Origin: JAJCYL01 sp040222875
GTDB lineage: Bacteria; Bacteroidota; Bacteroidia; Cytophagales; Cyclobacteriaceae
NCBI GenBank assembly: GCA_040222875.1
Contig: JAVKCG010000053.1
Span: forward strand, 124,001 to 188,000
Length of the DNA: 64,000 nucleotides
Reading direction: 5' to 3'
Part shown: in pieces, positions 34,526 to 43,822 of the stretch
Layout of the letters: every line of letters begins with the position of its first letter
How positions within the stretch are numbered: position 1 is the stretch's first letter
Program-made: the position numbers and the translations under genes
Notes under the pieces: generated by a model
What the model saw: the letters and a program-made list of their open reading frames with translations, nothing else
Told to the model about the DNA's origin: nothing
Database searches by the model: none

Positions 34526-36157
34526 GTGTCAAGATTTACACTTCGTTGGGTAATATCTTTAATGAGCCTCTCCCTCTTAGGCCTCATAGTTTTCCAAATT
34601 TATTGGATTGATAATGTGTTAAAAGCGAATGAAGACCGCTTTCAGAGAGATGTTCATGATGCATTGAATAGTGTTGTAACGAGGCTTGAGAAACAGGAGG
34701 CTTTGCATGTAGTTCATAACAATTTCGATACGAGGTTCAAATTGAGGACGGCCGCCAATGTCAAGAAAGACACAATTGAGGTAGTTGAGAGCACCTTCCA
34801 AAAAAGGCTAATTAGCATCGAAAGCATTTCTGAAGACTCACTTGAAAACATCGTATTGCTTGATTTTTCCTATGATTTCGAATCAGACAATGTTCAAGAC
34901 ATTTTTGGGCTGGAGGATAGTCTTATTCAGAGAGAAACCAAGAAACGGGATCCTTCAATGGAGCAAGAAATCAGGGAGGCTGATACCAACCGGGATTCGA
35001 TAAAGGTTCAACTGGGTCATTTATCTGGTGAATTAAGGAGGGTCGCCAAAAAGAGCGAGATGGTGAATGTGGTGATACATGAGCTACTCACAGGCAAACG
35101 GGAAATTGAGAATAGAATTAATGGTCCATTACTGGATTCTTTGTTGACTATTGAATTTGGCAATCGGGGAATTGACATAACCTATCAATATGGTGTTTTC
35201 AACTCTGACCGAGATAGTCTAATCTTCACATCAGACAGCGCCGATGATAATGCCATTATTAAATCAACCTTAAAAGCAAGTTTGTATCCAAATGATATAC
35301 TTGCCAATGTCAATTTTCTACACATTTTTTTTCCTGATCAGGCCAACTTTTTGATCTCTAAGATTTGGCTCACTTTGGCTTCATCCATTATTCTTTTACT
35401 GGTTATCATATTTTGTTTTGCGTATGCCATCCTCACTATCATCAGGCAGAAAAAGCTCTCTGAGATCAAAAATGATTTCATAAATAATATGACCCATGAG
35501 TTCAAAACGCCGATAGCCACGGTTTCCTTAGCTTGTGAAGCACTCCAGGACAGCGATTTGACTACTAGTCAGAAGATGACAGAAAAGTATTTGAAAATTA
35601 TCGGTGACGAGAACAAGCGATTAGGGCTGCAGGTGGAAAAAGTGCTGCAAATGGCCACCCTGGAAAAGGAAGACTCAAAGCTGAAAATTGACAAAGTGAA
35701 TGTGCATGAAATTATTGATAACGCTTTGGCAAATATTAATCTGCAAGTTGAGAAGCGAGGTGGTTCTGTAATGAAAGACCTCAAGGCTGAATATCAAACT
35801 GTAGAGGCAGACGAGATGCACCTCACTAACATCATTTATAACCTGCTTGACAATGCCAATAAATATTCTCCTGATATACCAACCATTACTATAAGTACTG
35901 AAAGCGCCGCAAAAGGCATATTTATCAACATTATTGATAAAGGCATCGGCATGTCGAAAGATGCCTTAAACAAAATTTTTGATAGATTTTATAGGGTGCC
36001 AACCGGCAATCTGCACAATGTGAAGGGCTTTGGTCTTGGGTTGGCTTATGTTAAAAGTATGGTAGAGGCACACGGTGGATCTATCAGGGTGAAAAGTGAA
36101 CCGCAAAAAGGAAGCAATTTCGAAATATTCTTACCATTCGAGTATGGCAAAATATAA
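34526..36157 (+). CDS. Membrane sensor histidine kinase
   Basis: The 543-residue kinase has TM1 (about 8-27), a long extracytoplasmic region (about 28-275), TM2 (about 280-300), HisKA with H324 in NNMTHEFKTPIATVS and a HATPase domain with NLLDNANKYS, IDKGIGM and GFGLGLAYVKSM. The start is GTG 34526, since no ATG gives TM1 intact. It is a paralogue of the kinase at 8239 with a longer sensor region. The regulator gene starts 14 bases before its stop. Confidence 0.92.
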   Translation: MSRFTLRWVISLMSLSLLGLIVFQIYWIDNVLKANEDRFQRDVHDALNSVVTRLEKQEALHVVHNNFDTRFKLRTAANVKKDTIEVVESTFQKRLISIESISEDSLENIVLLDFSYDFESDNVQDIFGLEDSLIQRETKKRDPSMEQEIREADTNRDSIKVQLGHLSGELRRVAKKSEMVNVVIHELLTGKREIENRINGPLLDSLLTIEFGNRGIDITYQYGVFNSDRDSLIFTSDSADDNAIIKSTLKASLYPNDILANVNFLHIFFPDQANFLISKIWLTLASSIILLLVIIFCFAYAILTIIRQKKLSEIKNDFINNMTHEFKTPIATVSLACEALQDSDLTTSQKMTEKYLKIIGDENKRLGLQVEKVLQMATLEKEDSKLKIDKVNVHEIIDNALANINLQVEKRGGSVMKDLKAEYQTVEADEMHLTNIIYNLLDNANKYSPDIPTITISTESAAKGIFINIIDKGIGMSKDALNKIFDRFYRVPTGNLHNVKGFGLGLAYVKSMVEAHGGSIRVKSEPQKGSNFEIFLPFEYGKI

Positions 36158-36836
36158 ACTATTGATTGTTGAAGATGACCCTAATCTGGGTGATATTTTA
36201 AGGGAGTATCTTGAGCTAAAGGGCTACAACACAACGTTGTGTGCGGATGGTGAAGAGGGTTCAAAAGCCTTTCAGCAAGATGTTTACGATCTCTGCATTT
36301 TAGACATCATGATGCCCAAAAAAGATGGCTTTACGCTTGCCAGGGAAATTCGGGTTTCAGACAAGAATGTGCCGATAGTTTTCCTCACGGCCAAGTCGAT
36401 GAAGGAAGATACGATAGAAGGCTTCCGCATCGGAGCAGATGATTACCTCACCAAGCCCTTCAGTATGGAAGAGTTATTAATGAGGCTCAAGGCTATCTTA
36501 AGAAGAACCACATCAAACAATCAGAATGACGATTTAATTGAATTTGATTTCGGAAAATTCCACTTTGAAAGCGATAAACAATTGTTGAAAATTGATGGAA
36601 ATGAAGTTAAACTGACGACCAAGGAAAGTGAGTTGTTAAAGATTCTTTGCCAGAACATGGGCAGCGTTGTCGACCGACGGGTAGCCTTGAAAAAGATATG
36701 GCATGACGATAGTTATTTTAATGCCAGAAGCATGGACGTCTACATTACCAAGCTTAGAAAACACCTCAAAGCAGACGAAAACATCAAAATTCTAACTATT
36801 CATGGTCAAGGCTTCAAGCTTGTCCAAATGAATTAA
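36144..36836 (+). CDS. OmpR-family response regulator
   Basis: From ATG 36144 the 230-residue regulator has a receiver domain with E10-D11-D12 and phosphoacceptor D54 in CILDIMMPKKDGF, plus TAKSM and KPFSMEEL, and a winged-helix output domain ending in FITKLRKHL-like ITKLRKHLKADENI and ILTIHGQGFKL. A GTG at 36096 in frame would add 16 residues inside the kinase gene and is unlikely. It is the cognate partner of the overlapping kinase and a close paralogue of the regulator at 7550. Confidence 0.93.
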   Translation: MAKYKLLIVEDDPNLGDILREYLELKGYNTTLCADGEEGSKAFQQDVYDLCILDIMMPKKDGFTLAREIRVSDKNVPIVFLTAKSMKEDTIEGFRIGADDYLTKPFSMEELLMRLKAILRRTTSNNQNDDLIEFDFGKFHFESDKQLLKIDGNEVKLTTKESELLKILCQNMGSVVDRRVALKKIWHDDSYFNARSMDVYITKLRKHLKADENIKILTIHGQGFKLVQMN

Positions 36837-36996
36837 TTTAGCTAATTTTCTAAGTTGGGTTGTTTCAGTATTGCGTAGGAAATCCAAACATCATCTGGAG
36901 CATATTTAACCCGTCCCGCTTAAATCTTTAAGCACTTTCAAATTGATTTACAGACCTCAGGGGGCTGGCTTCCTGAATATTTAATAGAAACATAAT

Positions 36997-37725
36997 ATGA
37001 TCCAACTGGTACCATCCTTGTCGGTAATTAATGGCAAAACTGTTAGGCTTTCAAAGGGTAATTACTCCAATGAAAAAGAGTATAAGAGTACACCCTTAGA
37101 TGTGGCCAAGCAGTTTGAAGACCATGGAATTCGCCGAATACATTTGATTGATCTGGAGGGTGCTAAAAAAGGGAAAGTGGTTAATTACCACATTCTTGAA
37201 ATGATAGCGGGGTATACTAATTTAAATGTCAATTTCTCCGGAGGCGTACATACCGATGGGGATATTTCTAAGGCCTTCGAGTATGGTGCAGAGAGTGTGA
37301 CAGCCGCAACGATGGCTGTTTATGACCCTGAACTTTTCGTAGCATGGTTGCAGTCTTATGGCAGGGAAAAAGTGGCGCTGGCTGCCGATCATGAAAAAAT
37401 GAAATTAAAAGTGGGAGGTTGGCAAAGCAATACCAAAATTGAGCTTTTTGAACATATTCAGTATTTCTACGACCGCGGGTTGAAATACTTAAAAACTACC
37501 GATATCACAAGGGATGGTGCACTTGAGGGACCAGCATTTGACCTCTACCAAAAAGTGTTGGAATCATATCCGGGAATTTATCTCTTCGCAAGTGGTGGGG
37601 TTAGAAACATCGCTGATATCGAAAAACTAGATGCGCTTGGTGTGCATGGGGTATTATTTGGAAAAGCCTTTTATGAAGGCAGGATCACATTAAAAGATTT
37701 AGAGAAATTTGTAGTACCCGCTTAG
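36997..37725 (+). CDS. HisA-like (beta/alpha)8 barrel protein with altered catalytic residue
   Basis: The 242-residue barrel aligns along its length with HisA (ProFAR isomerase): LVPSLSVINGKTVRL, NFSGGVHTDGDI, TTDITRDGALEGP and FASGGVRNIADI, with both phosphate-binding glycine motifs intact. The strand-1 catalytic Asp (PAxDL in HisA, PriA; Cys in TrpF) is replaced by S9 in PSLSV. The second catalytic Asp (ALAADHEK region) can be aligned. No other his gene is adjacent. It is either a paralogue with another phosphoribosyl substrate or an impaired HisA; its gene is intact, so a different role is favoured. Confidence 0.75.
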   Translation: MIQLVPSLSVINGKTVRLSKGNYSNEKEYKSTPLDVAKQFEDHGIRRIHLIDLEGAKKGKVVNYHILEMIAGYTNLNVNFSGGVHTDGDISKAFEYGAESVTAATMAVYDPELFVAWLQSYGREKVALAADHEKMKLKVGGWQSNTKIELFEHIQYFYDRGLKYLKTTDITRDGALEGPAFDLYQKVLESYPGIYLFASGGVRNIADIEKLDALGVHGVLFGKAFYEGRITLKDLEKFVVPA

Positions 37726-37728
37726 CAG

Positions 37729-38082
37729 TTAGTCGTCAGCAGTCTTGCTGCTGCCCTCGTTGGCCTTCTCCTCTGAGAATTTCAACTTATAAACCATATA
37801 AAAAAGAAAATTGAAGGTAAGCGCCGATAAAGAGGTCGTATCCTCCTGGATCTCCTCCTCATTGTAGGTATTTACCATGGTTTCATCGGCATAATATTCA
37901 TCATCGTAGGAGTAGTTATCTTCCTGCTCAGATGTCTCATCAGACACATAATCTTCTGAATAATTATCAAAATAGTAGTCTGGATTGCCCTCTTGTGCTA
38001 ATACTGCATTAATGGGGAGTATTGAAAAAAGCATAATTCCACCCATCAGTGTAAAAACATTCTTAAGTAGATTAGCTTTCAT
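37729..38082 (-). CDS. Exported acidic, Tyr-rich hypothetical protein
   Basis: From ATG 38082 (MKANLLKNVFTLMGGIMLFS) the protein is 117 residues: a signal-like hydrophobic segment ending near AVLAQ, then a very acidic region dense in Tyr, Asp, Asn and Glu (NPDYYFDNYSEDYVSDE), and a hydrophobic stretch LSALTFNFLFYMVYKLKF before a polar tail. An in-frame ATG at 38121 would add 13 residues. No family recognised. It ends 3 bases from the convergent end of the HisA-like gene. Confidence 0.6.
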   Translation of the reverse strand: MKANLLKNVFTLMGGIMLFSILPINAVLAQEGNPDYYFDNYSEDYVSDETSEQEDNYSYDDEYYADETMVNTYNEEEIQEDTTSLSALTFNFLFYMVYKLKFSEEKANEGSSKTADD

Positions 38083-38188
38083 CAATATTTTAGGGCTTAA
38101 GCTATTTACCAAAGTAAACAAATTTGTTCAAAAAATTAAACCTGCCAGGTATTAATGAAAGGTCAAAGTCAATTCCAGATAACGGATT

Positions 38189-39040
38189 ATGAGTAACTAT
38201 AGGTTTAGTCAATTGTCGGAAAATGATTTTGATCAAATGCACCGGTCATTCTTAGAAGCTTTCAACGATTATCCGGTAAAATTTGATTTGACCAGCAGGC
38301 AGTTTGAATATCGCATGCTGAATAAGCTAAATATCAATTTTGACGTCTCTTATGGAGCTTTTTCCGGTGAAAAATTGGCTGCATTTTTATTTCACACGAT
38401 AAACAACTACAAGGGGCGTGAGACCGCTTATAATGGCGGAACGGGTGTTATTGCCGGCCATCGGGGAAGAAACCTTATTCAGTATTTGTACAAAATGGCT
38501 TTGACGGATTTTCAGAAAATTGGGGTTAAATCCATTCTACTCGAAGTCCTCGAGAATAATGCTTTCGCCATTAAGCTTTATGAGGAGGTGGGTTTTAATA
38601 AAACCAAGACCTTGAATTGTTTTAAGAAGGAGGTGTTAAGTACAAAACCAAAAAAGAGGAATATTGAAATCAAAAGAGCCACTGCCATTCAGGACAATTT
38701 TCAATCCTTTGGCGATTACACTCCAACCTTTGGTGACACATTGGAGCAGGTAATTTTCAATTTGGAGGATGAGTCAATACTTACAGCATTAATTGATGGC
38801 AATCTAATTGGCTACTTAATTTTTCAAGCCAAAATTGGCCGGATAACTCAAATAGCAGTGAGCAAAGATTATAGAAGGTTGGGCGCAGGCTCAGCATTGA
38901 TATATGCTGCCGAACAAGTTTCTGCCGTACCTTTAACGGTTATGAATGTTGATTGCAACTATTCCGATTTACACACTTTTTTGATCAATCAGGGGTTTAG
39001 AAAATCACTCACACAATTCGAAATGGAGTTGAAGTTATAG
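38189..39040 (+). CDS. GNAT family N-acetyltransferase, two-domain
   Basis: The 283-residue protein contains two GNAT-like halves. The N-terminal half has VIAGHRGRNLIQYLYKMAL (residue ~88 onward) followed by ENNAFAIKLYEEVGFNKTK; the C-terminal half has IAVSKDYRRLGAGSALIYAA, the R/QxxGxG/A acetyl-CoA loop. Substrate unknown. murF-alr begins 2 bases after its stop codon, so they are co-transcribed, which does not by itself prove a cell-wall role. Confidence 0.85.
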   Translation: MSNYRFSQLSENDFDQMHRSFLEAFNDYPVKFDLTSRQFEYRMLNKLNINFDVSYGAFSGEKLAAFLFHTINNYKGRETAYNGGTGVIAGHRGRNLIQYLYKMALTDFQKIGVKSILLEVLENNAFAIKLYEEVGFNKTKTLNCFKKEVLSTKPKKRNIEIKRATAIQDNFQSFGDYTPTFGDTLEQVIFNLEDESILTALIDGNLIGYLIFQAKIGRITQIAVSKDYRRLGAGSALIYAAEQVSAVPLTVMNVDCNYSDLHTFLINQGFRKSLTQFEMELKL

Positions 39041-39042
39041 AC

Positions 39043-41481
39043 ATGTTATTTAGTCAACTTCCAGAAATAACGGACGGCACAATTGCTAATCTTATTGAGG
39101 ACAGGGAGATCTCACATTTACTCATTGATAGTCGGAAGCTGGTAAAAAACCACGGTGCCTTATTTTTCGCTCTAAAAGGCAACAATCATGATGGCCACAG
39201 CTATATTAAAATTGCGCATAGCAAAGGTGTTCGCCAATTTGTAGTTGAAGGTCTCGAGAAGGTTGCCACAAGCGATCTCAAAAATTCAAACTTTTTAATT
39301 GTTGAAAATGCAATTGACGCTCTGCAAAAAATTGCTGAAGCCCACAGGCGGCAATTCAATTTGTGCACTATTGGCATCACTGGGAGCAACGGTAAAACGA
39401 TTGTAAAAGAATGGCTTTCACAATTATTAGCAGAGCAATTTAGTATAGTGAAAAGCCCTAAAAGCTATAATTCGCAAGTAGGTGTTCCGCTCTCGATTTG
39501 GCAGATAAATGAAAAGCATGAGGTTGGGGTTTTTGAGGCTGGTGTTTCGCAGACTGATGAAATGGCCAGGCTTGAAAAAATGATCAAACCTGATATTGGC
39601 ATTTTTACCTCACTTGGGCCGGCCCATGATGAAGGCTTTGAAAATGTAACTCAAAAGCAGAATGAAAAGCTCAATTTGTTTGAACATTGCCCTAAAATAA
39701 TTTACTGCCTGGATCATCCGATAGTATGTCAGGGAATTGAAGAACGATATGGGAATTCTGACAAAAGCCTGATTTCATGGAGCACCAGTAATGAAAACGC
39801 AAACTATTATTATAAGCTTGAAAGTGGCAAAATCTATTCTTCAGGAGTAACTTATCAAACTGATGAAACCAGCAAAGTCGCCATTGAAAACCTGCTGCAT
39901 TGTTTAACGGCCTGTCATGAGTTGGGATTAAATCAGGCTCACATTGAAATCGGATTGAAAAAGCTAAGCCCCATTGAGATGAGGCTTGAGCTCAAAAAAG
40001 GCGCTGCTGGAAATATTCTAATTGACGATACCTATAGCAATGATCTGGCAAGCCTTGAAATAGCCCTTGATTTCGCAATTCAGCAGAAAACTGGTGATGA
40101 ATTAGTATTAATCTTATCTGACATATTGCAATCTGGAGTGGATGAAAAGCAGCTCTATCAGTCAATAAATAAGCTGATTCTTGAAAAAAACGTTACCGAA
40201 TTGATTGGCATTGGTGCTGATATCACTGCTTCTTCCGAAGTTTTTAAGCTCAATACCGCGTTTTACAAAAGCACAGAAGAGTTTCTTAAAAATAAGCATC
40301 TCTTGAAACTTGAAAACGCCGCCATTTTGGTAAAAGGCGCCAGGAATTTTCGCTTTGAAAGAATAGTAGAAACCTTACAGGAAAAATTGCATGGAACGCA
40401 GCTAACGATCGACCTCGATGCAATAAGCCACAATTTGAATACCTATCGCAATTTGCTTAATCCTGAAACTAAATTAATGGTGATGGTTAAAGCGTTGGCT
40501 TATGGAGGGGGAAGTACTGAGATTGGCAATTTGCTGCAATACCATCAGGTAGATTACCTCGCTGTTGCGTATCCAGATGAGGGAATTGAAATCCGAAAAC
40601 AGGGCATTACGCTTCCAATTATGGTGATGAATTCACCTGTTGAATCTTTTAAGAAAATGGCCGAATATGATTTAGAGCCCGAAATTTATTCACCAGGGCA
40701 CCTTAGGTCGTTTATTAGAGAATTTGAAAGGGATGCATTTCCGAATGTGCATTTGAAGTTAGATACTGGAATGCATAGACTCGGGTTTGAGGTTGATCAA
40801 ATAGAAGAATTAATCGGATTATTGAAGGCTAATCCCGCAATAAAAGTTGCCAGTATCTTTAGTCATTTAGCCGCTTCAGATAATCCTGACCTGGACACCT
40901 TCACATCAGGACAGATCAAATTATTTGATGAAATGAGTAGCCGGATTTTAACAAAACTGGAGATTAAGCCTTTGAGACATATCCTTAACACTTCAGGCAT
41001 TTCCAGATGGCCTAATGACCAGTTTGACATGGTCAGGCTTGGGATAGGGTTATACGGTATCGATTCAAATCCTGATCTTCAGAGGCGCCTTGAAAACGTA
41101 GGAACACTTACCAGTACAATCTCCCAAGTAAAGAATATTCGACAAGGTGAGAGCGTAGGCTACGGGAGGGCCCATATTGCTAAATCAGATCAAGTTATTG
41201 CCACCATTGCCATAGGTTATGCTGATGGTTATGATCGTCGGTTTGGAAATGGATGTGGTAGGGTCTTGATCAATGGCAAGTTGGCCCTGGTAGTCGGAAA
41301 CATCTGCATGGATATGACCATGGTTGATATTAGTGAAATTGATGCTAAGGTAGGGGATGAAGTAACCATTTTTGGATACGATCTGCCGGTAACCCAATTG
41401 GCTGATTGGATTGGAACTATCCCTTACGAAATCTTAACAGATATTGGTAATCGGGTAAAACGGGTTTACAAATCAGCATGA
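39043..41481 (+). CDS. Bifunctional MurF ligase / alanine racemase
   Basis: The 812-residue fusion joins UDP-MurNAc-tripeptide:D-Ala-D-Ala ligase (about 1-455; ATP loop GSNGKT at 114-119, ligase motifs FEAGVSQTDEM and LIDDTYSNDLASLE) to a PLP-dependent alanine racemase (about 456-812; PLP Lys483 in MVKALAYGGG, YGRAH and GYADGYDRRF). One chain thus makes D-Ala from L-Ala and attaches D-Ala-D-Ala to the peptidoglycan precursor. This fusion is characteristic of Bacteroidota. No frame break is seen across the junction. Confidence 0.94.
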   Translation: MLFSQLPEITDGTIANLIEDREISHLLIDSRKLVKNHGALFFALKGNNHDGHSYIKIAHSKGVRQFVVEGLEKVATSDLKNSNFLIVENAIDALQKIAEAHRRQFNLCTIGITGSNGKTIVKEWLSQLLAEQFSIVKSPKSYNSQVGVPLSIWQINEKHEVGVFEAGVSQTDEMARLEKMIKPDIGIFTSLGPAHDEGFENVTQKQNEKLNLFEHCPKIIYCLDHPIVCQGIEERYGNSDKSLISWSTSNENANYYYKLESGKIYSSGVTYQTDETSKVAIENLLHCLTACHELGLNQAHIEIGLKKLSPIEMRLELKKGAAGNILIDDTYSNDLASLEIALDFAIQQKTGDELVLILSDILQSGVDEKQLYQSINKLILEKNVTELIGIGADITASSEVFKLNTAFYKSTEEFLKNKHLLKLENAAILVKGARNFRFERIVETLQEKLHGTQLTIDLDAISHNLNTYRNLLNPETKLMVMVKALAYGGGSTEIGNLLQYHQVDYLAVAYPDEGIEIRKQGITLPIMVMNSPVESFKKMAEYDLEPEIYSPGHLRSFIREFERDAFPNVHLKLDTGMHRLGFEVDQIEELIGLLKANPAIKVASIFSHLAASDNPDLDTFTSGQIKLFDEMSSRILTKLEIKPLRHILNTSGISRWPNDQFDMVRLGIGLYGIDSNPDLQRRLENVGTLTSTISQVKNIRQGESVGYGRAHIAKSDQVIATIAIGYADGYDRRFGNGCGRVLINGKLALVVGNICMDMTMVDISEIDAKVGDEVTIFGYDLPVTQLADWIGTIPYEILTDIGNRVKRVYKSA

Positions 41482-43124
41482 AGTGCGGCGTCATAAAATA
41501 GCTCAGGGTGCTTCTCATGATAATCAGTTCTCTCCTGGTATAATCTTGCAACCGCCAGGATTTTATCTTCCTCATACAAATTGCCAAGAAAAGTGATGCT
41601 GGTTGGTTTGCCGTTTCTTTCAAAACTGTTTGGCAAAACGACACATGGATGACCAGTTAGATTGGTAAAAAGGAGTTGATTTCCTCTAAATGACGGCGCA
41701 ACGATCATATCAAATTCAGAAAATAATTGATTTAATTCTTCAATCAATTGACGCCGTAGACGATTGGCATTGATATATTCTACAGCTGGAACAAACCTCG
41801 CCTGCCTAAACTGATTTGGCCACGATCTCTTAATCTGTCGTACCATGAGTGAATCTTTATTTGATCGTGTGAGCTCATCAAAAAATGCGGCCGCTTCAAC
41901 GTTCAATATCAGGTTTAAGGCCTCCCTTGGATAATCTGGGAGTTCAATACTTTTCATTTTGGCTCCCAAAGATTGTAGTATGGCAATCACTTTTACATCA
42001 TCCCTCTGCCGATCATATTTTTCTAAAAAGAGTTTTTCAAAGTAGCCAATTTTGAGGCCTTTTAAAGTGGATAGCGTTTCATAATTGAAGGGTGCATCAA
42101 CAGCAGATTGATCAACTCCGTCAGCCCCTTTTATGGCATTAAAAACCAATGCGCAATCAAAGGCTGTTCTACAAATGGGGCCAATTTTATCCATTGTCCA
42201 GCTAAGGTTCATTCCACCCGTTCTACTCACCCTACCGAAAGTGGGCCGAAGCCCTGTAAGCCCACATCTTGTGGCAGGTGACACGATGGAACCATGAGTT
42301 TCGGTGCCTATTGCAAAAGCTACAAGGCCTGCCGCTGTGGCGGAAGCCGAACCTGCCGAAGAACCGCTGCTGCCTTCTTCGAGATCCCAGGGGTTTTTGG
42401 TTTTTCCTTCGTACCACACATCTCCCCAAGCCAAAGCGCCTAAACTCAACTTAGCAACTAATACTGCACCGGCTTCAGTAAGCTTTTTATAAACAGTTGC
42501 ATCAGTATTTATTACCTGATCTTTATAAGGTGCTGCACCCCAGGTAGTTTTGTAGCCATTAACAGAAAATAAATCCTTTAGGCCATAAGGGATACCGTGG
42601 AGTGGCCCTCGGTAGTTTCCGGCAGAAATCTCCTGATCAGCCCTTTTGGCCTGTTCCAGAGCAAGTTGCTCTGTTATGGTTATAACACACTGAAGGGTAT
42701 CACCAAATTTCTTTAGTCTACTGAGATAGATTTGGGTGAGTTCCTGAGAGGTAATTTTTTGGTTTTTAATGAGATTAGATAGCTCAGCAACTGACAAAAA
42801 AGCAATAGAATCAGCGCTCTCAGGTAATTTTATGTTTAAGGGCAGTTTCCAATCTATAGCCTGTTGGTTAGTATCTATTCGAAATCCACTGTATCTGGGA
42901 TCAAAATTGAATGCTGGGGGAGTGCCATTATCAAGTCTTCGACTATGAAGCTTTTTATAACCCTCAAGGTTAGAGTCGAGGGCGTCTTGCATTGAATCCC
43001 GCTCAACATTAGAAAAGTTTAAATCAAGGAGGGGTTCAAAACTTTCTGTAGGAAATGTTTTTTCATCCTTACACCCAGTCATTAAAATTCCAAGAAGGAA
43101 AAGGCAGATAATTCTCATCACCAT
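41466..43124 (-). CDS. Amidase signature family protein, lipoprotein
   Basis: A lipoprotein signal (MVMRIICLFLLGILMTGC, Cys18) precedes a 552-residue amidase-signature enzyme. The triad is visible: Lys in GIPYGLKDLF, the cis-Ser and nucleophile Ser in EEGSSGSSAGSASATAAG and THGSIVSPATRCGLTGLRPT. Members hydrolyse amides or transfer ammonia; export makes a scavenging or cell-wall role more likely than GatA-like aminoacyl-tRNA amidation. Its 3' end overlaps murF-alr by 16 bases in convergent orientation. Confidence 0.88.
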   Translation of the reverse strand: MVMRIICLFLLGILMTGCKDEKTFPTESFEPLLDLNFSNVERDSMQDALDSNLEGYKKLHSRRLDNGTPPAFNFDPRYSGFRIDTNQQAIDWKLPLNIKLPESADSIAFLSVAELSNLIKNQKITSQELTQIYLSRLKKFGDTLQCVITITEQLALEQAKRADQEISAGNYRGPLHGIPYGLKDLFSVNGYKTTWGAAPYKDQVINTDATVYKKLTEAGAVLVAKLSLGALAWGDVWYEGKTKNPWDLEEGSSGSSAGSASATAAGLVAFAIGTETHGSIVSPATRCGLTGLRPTFGRVSRTGGMNLSWTMDKIGPICRTAFDCALVFNAIKGADGVDQSAVDAPFNYETLSTLKGLKIGYFEKLFLEKYDRQRDDVKVIAILQSLGAKMKSIELPDYPREALNLILNVEAAAFFDELTRSNKDSLMVRQIKRSWPNQFRQARFVPAVEYINANRLRRQLIEELNQLFSEFDMIVAPSFRGNQLLFTNLTGHPCVVLPNSFERNGKPTSITFLGNLYEEDKILAVARLYQERTDYHEKHPELFYDAALHADL

Positions 43125-43150
43125 TTTTCTGTCAAGTTAAGAATGACAAA

Positions 43151-43177
43151 ATAAAAAGGCCACCTTAACGGTGGCCT
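43151..43177 (-). terminator. Rho-independent terminator after the peroxiredoxin gene
   Basis: AGGCCACC and GGTGGCCT pair perfectly around TTAAC; read on the minus strand the stem is followed by TTTTTATTTTG. It lies 50 bases past the peroxiredoxin stop and before the amidase start. Confidence 0.75.
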
Positions 43178-43226
43178 CTTAGATTTACTGATCGGTTAAA
43201 CCTAATACTAATTTATAAACGTATTC

Positions 43227-43688
43227 TTAAGTTAAAACTGATTTGATGCCATCAAAGTTCGGTAAATCGGTAGCTTTTTCAAGAACTTCAGCATATTTTA
43301 AGAAACCATCAGGGCCAACAACAAACGCTGACCTCTTCGAGACGCCTTTCATTCCCAACACAAACTCGTCGTAAAGTGCGCCGTAGGCATCTGAAGCCTC
43401 CTTATTGAAATCTGACAACAACGGAAAATTCAAATCCTGTTCTTCTTTAAATTTTCCTAAAGTGAATGGAGAATCCACAGATATTCCGACAACGTTTGTA
43501 CTAATATTATTGTATGAAGCAATGTCGTCTCGTATAGTACATAATTCGGTTGTACAGACACCAGTAAACGCCAGCGGAAAGAATAAAACAACTAAATCCT
43601 TTCCTGAATAATTATCCAGGCTTACTTCATTTTTTTCAGTATCCACCAATTTAAAATCCGGTGCCTTGTCTCCAATTTTCAGTGCCAT
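43227..43688 (-). CDS. Peroxiredoxin (AhpE/BCP-like)
   Basis: The 153-residue thioredoxin-fold peroxidase has the PxxxTxxC motif as PLAFTGVC with peroxidatic C45, and C50 five residues later as the likely resolving Cys (the 1-Cys/atypical 2-Cys pattern). Domain signature: DKAPDFKLVDTEKNEVSLDN at the start and FVVGPDGFLKYAEVLE near the end. It reduces H2O2 and organic peroxides in the cytoplasm. Single-gene unit with its own terminator. Confidence 0.92.
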   Translation of the reverse strand: MALKIGDKAPDFKLVDTEKNEVSLDNYSGKDLVVLFFPLAFTGVCTTELCTIRDDIASYNNISTNVVGISVDSPFTLGKFKEEQDLNFPLLSDFNKEASDAYGALYDEFVLGMKGVSKRSAFVVGPDGFLKYAEVLEKATDLPNFDGIKSVLT

Positions 43689-43822
43689 ATTAAATTTCCT
43701 TTGTTTGGTTCAACATTAAAAACTATAAAATGTTTTCAAATGATTTGCTGCAATTTAGCAAAGTAATCTACTCGAACCAGCCTTCAACATACTCAATATT
43801 CAGGAAGCGTTAACTTCGGGCC

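Noticed and set aside
36997..37725. Call as plain hisA of histidine synthesis
   Set aside because: The strand-1 catalytic Asp is Ser and no other his gene is present, so the plain symbol would overstate the case.
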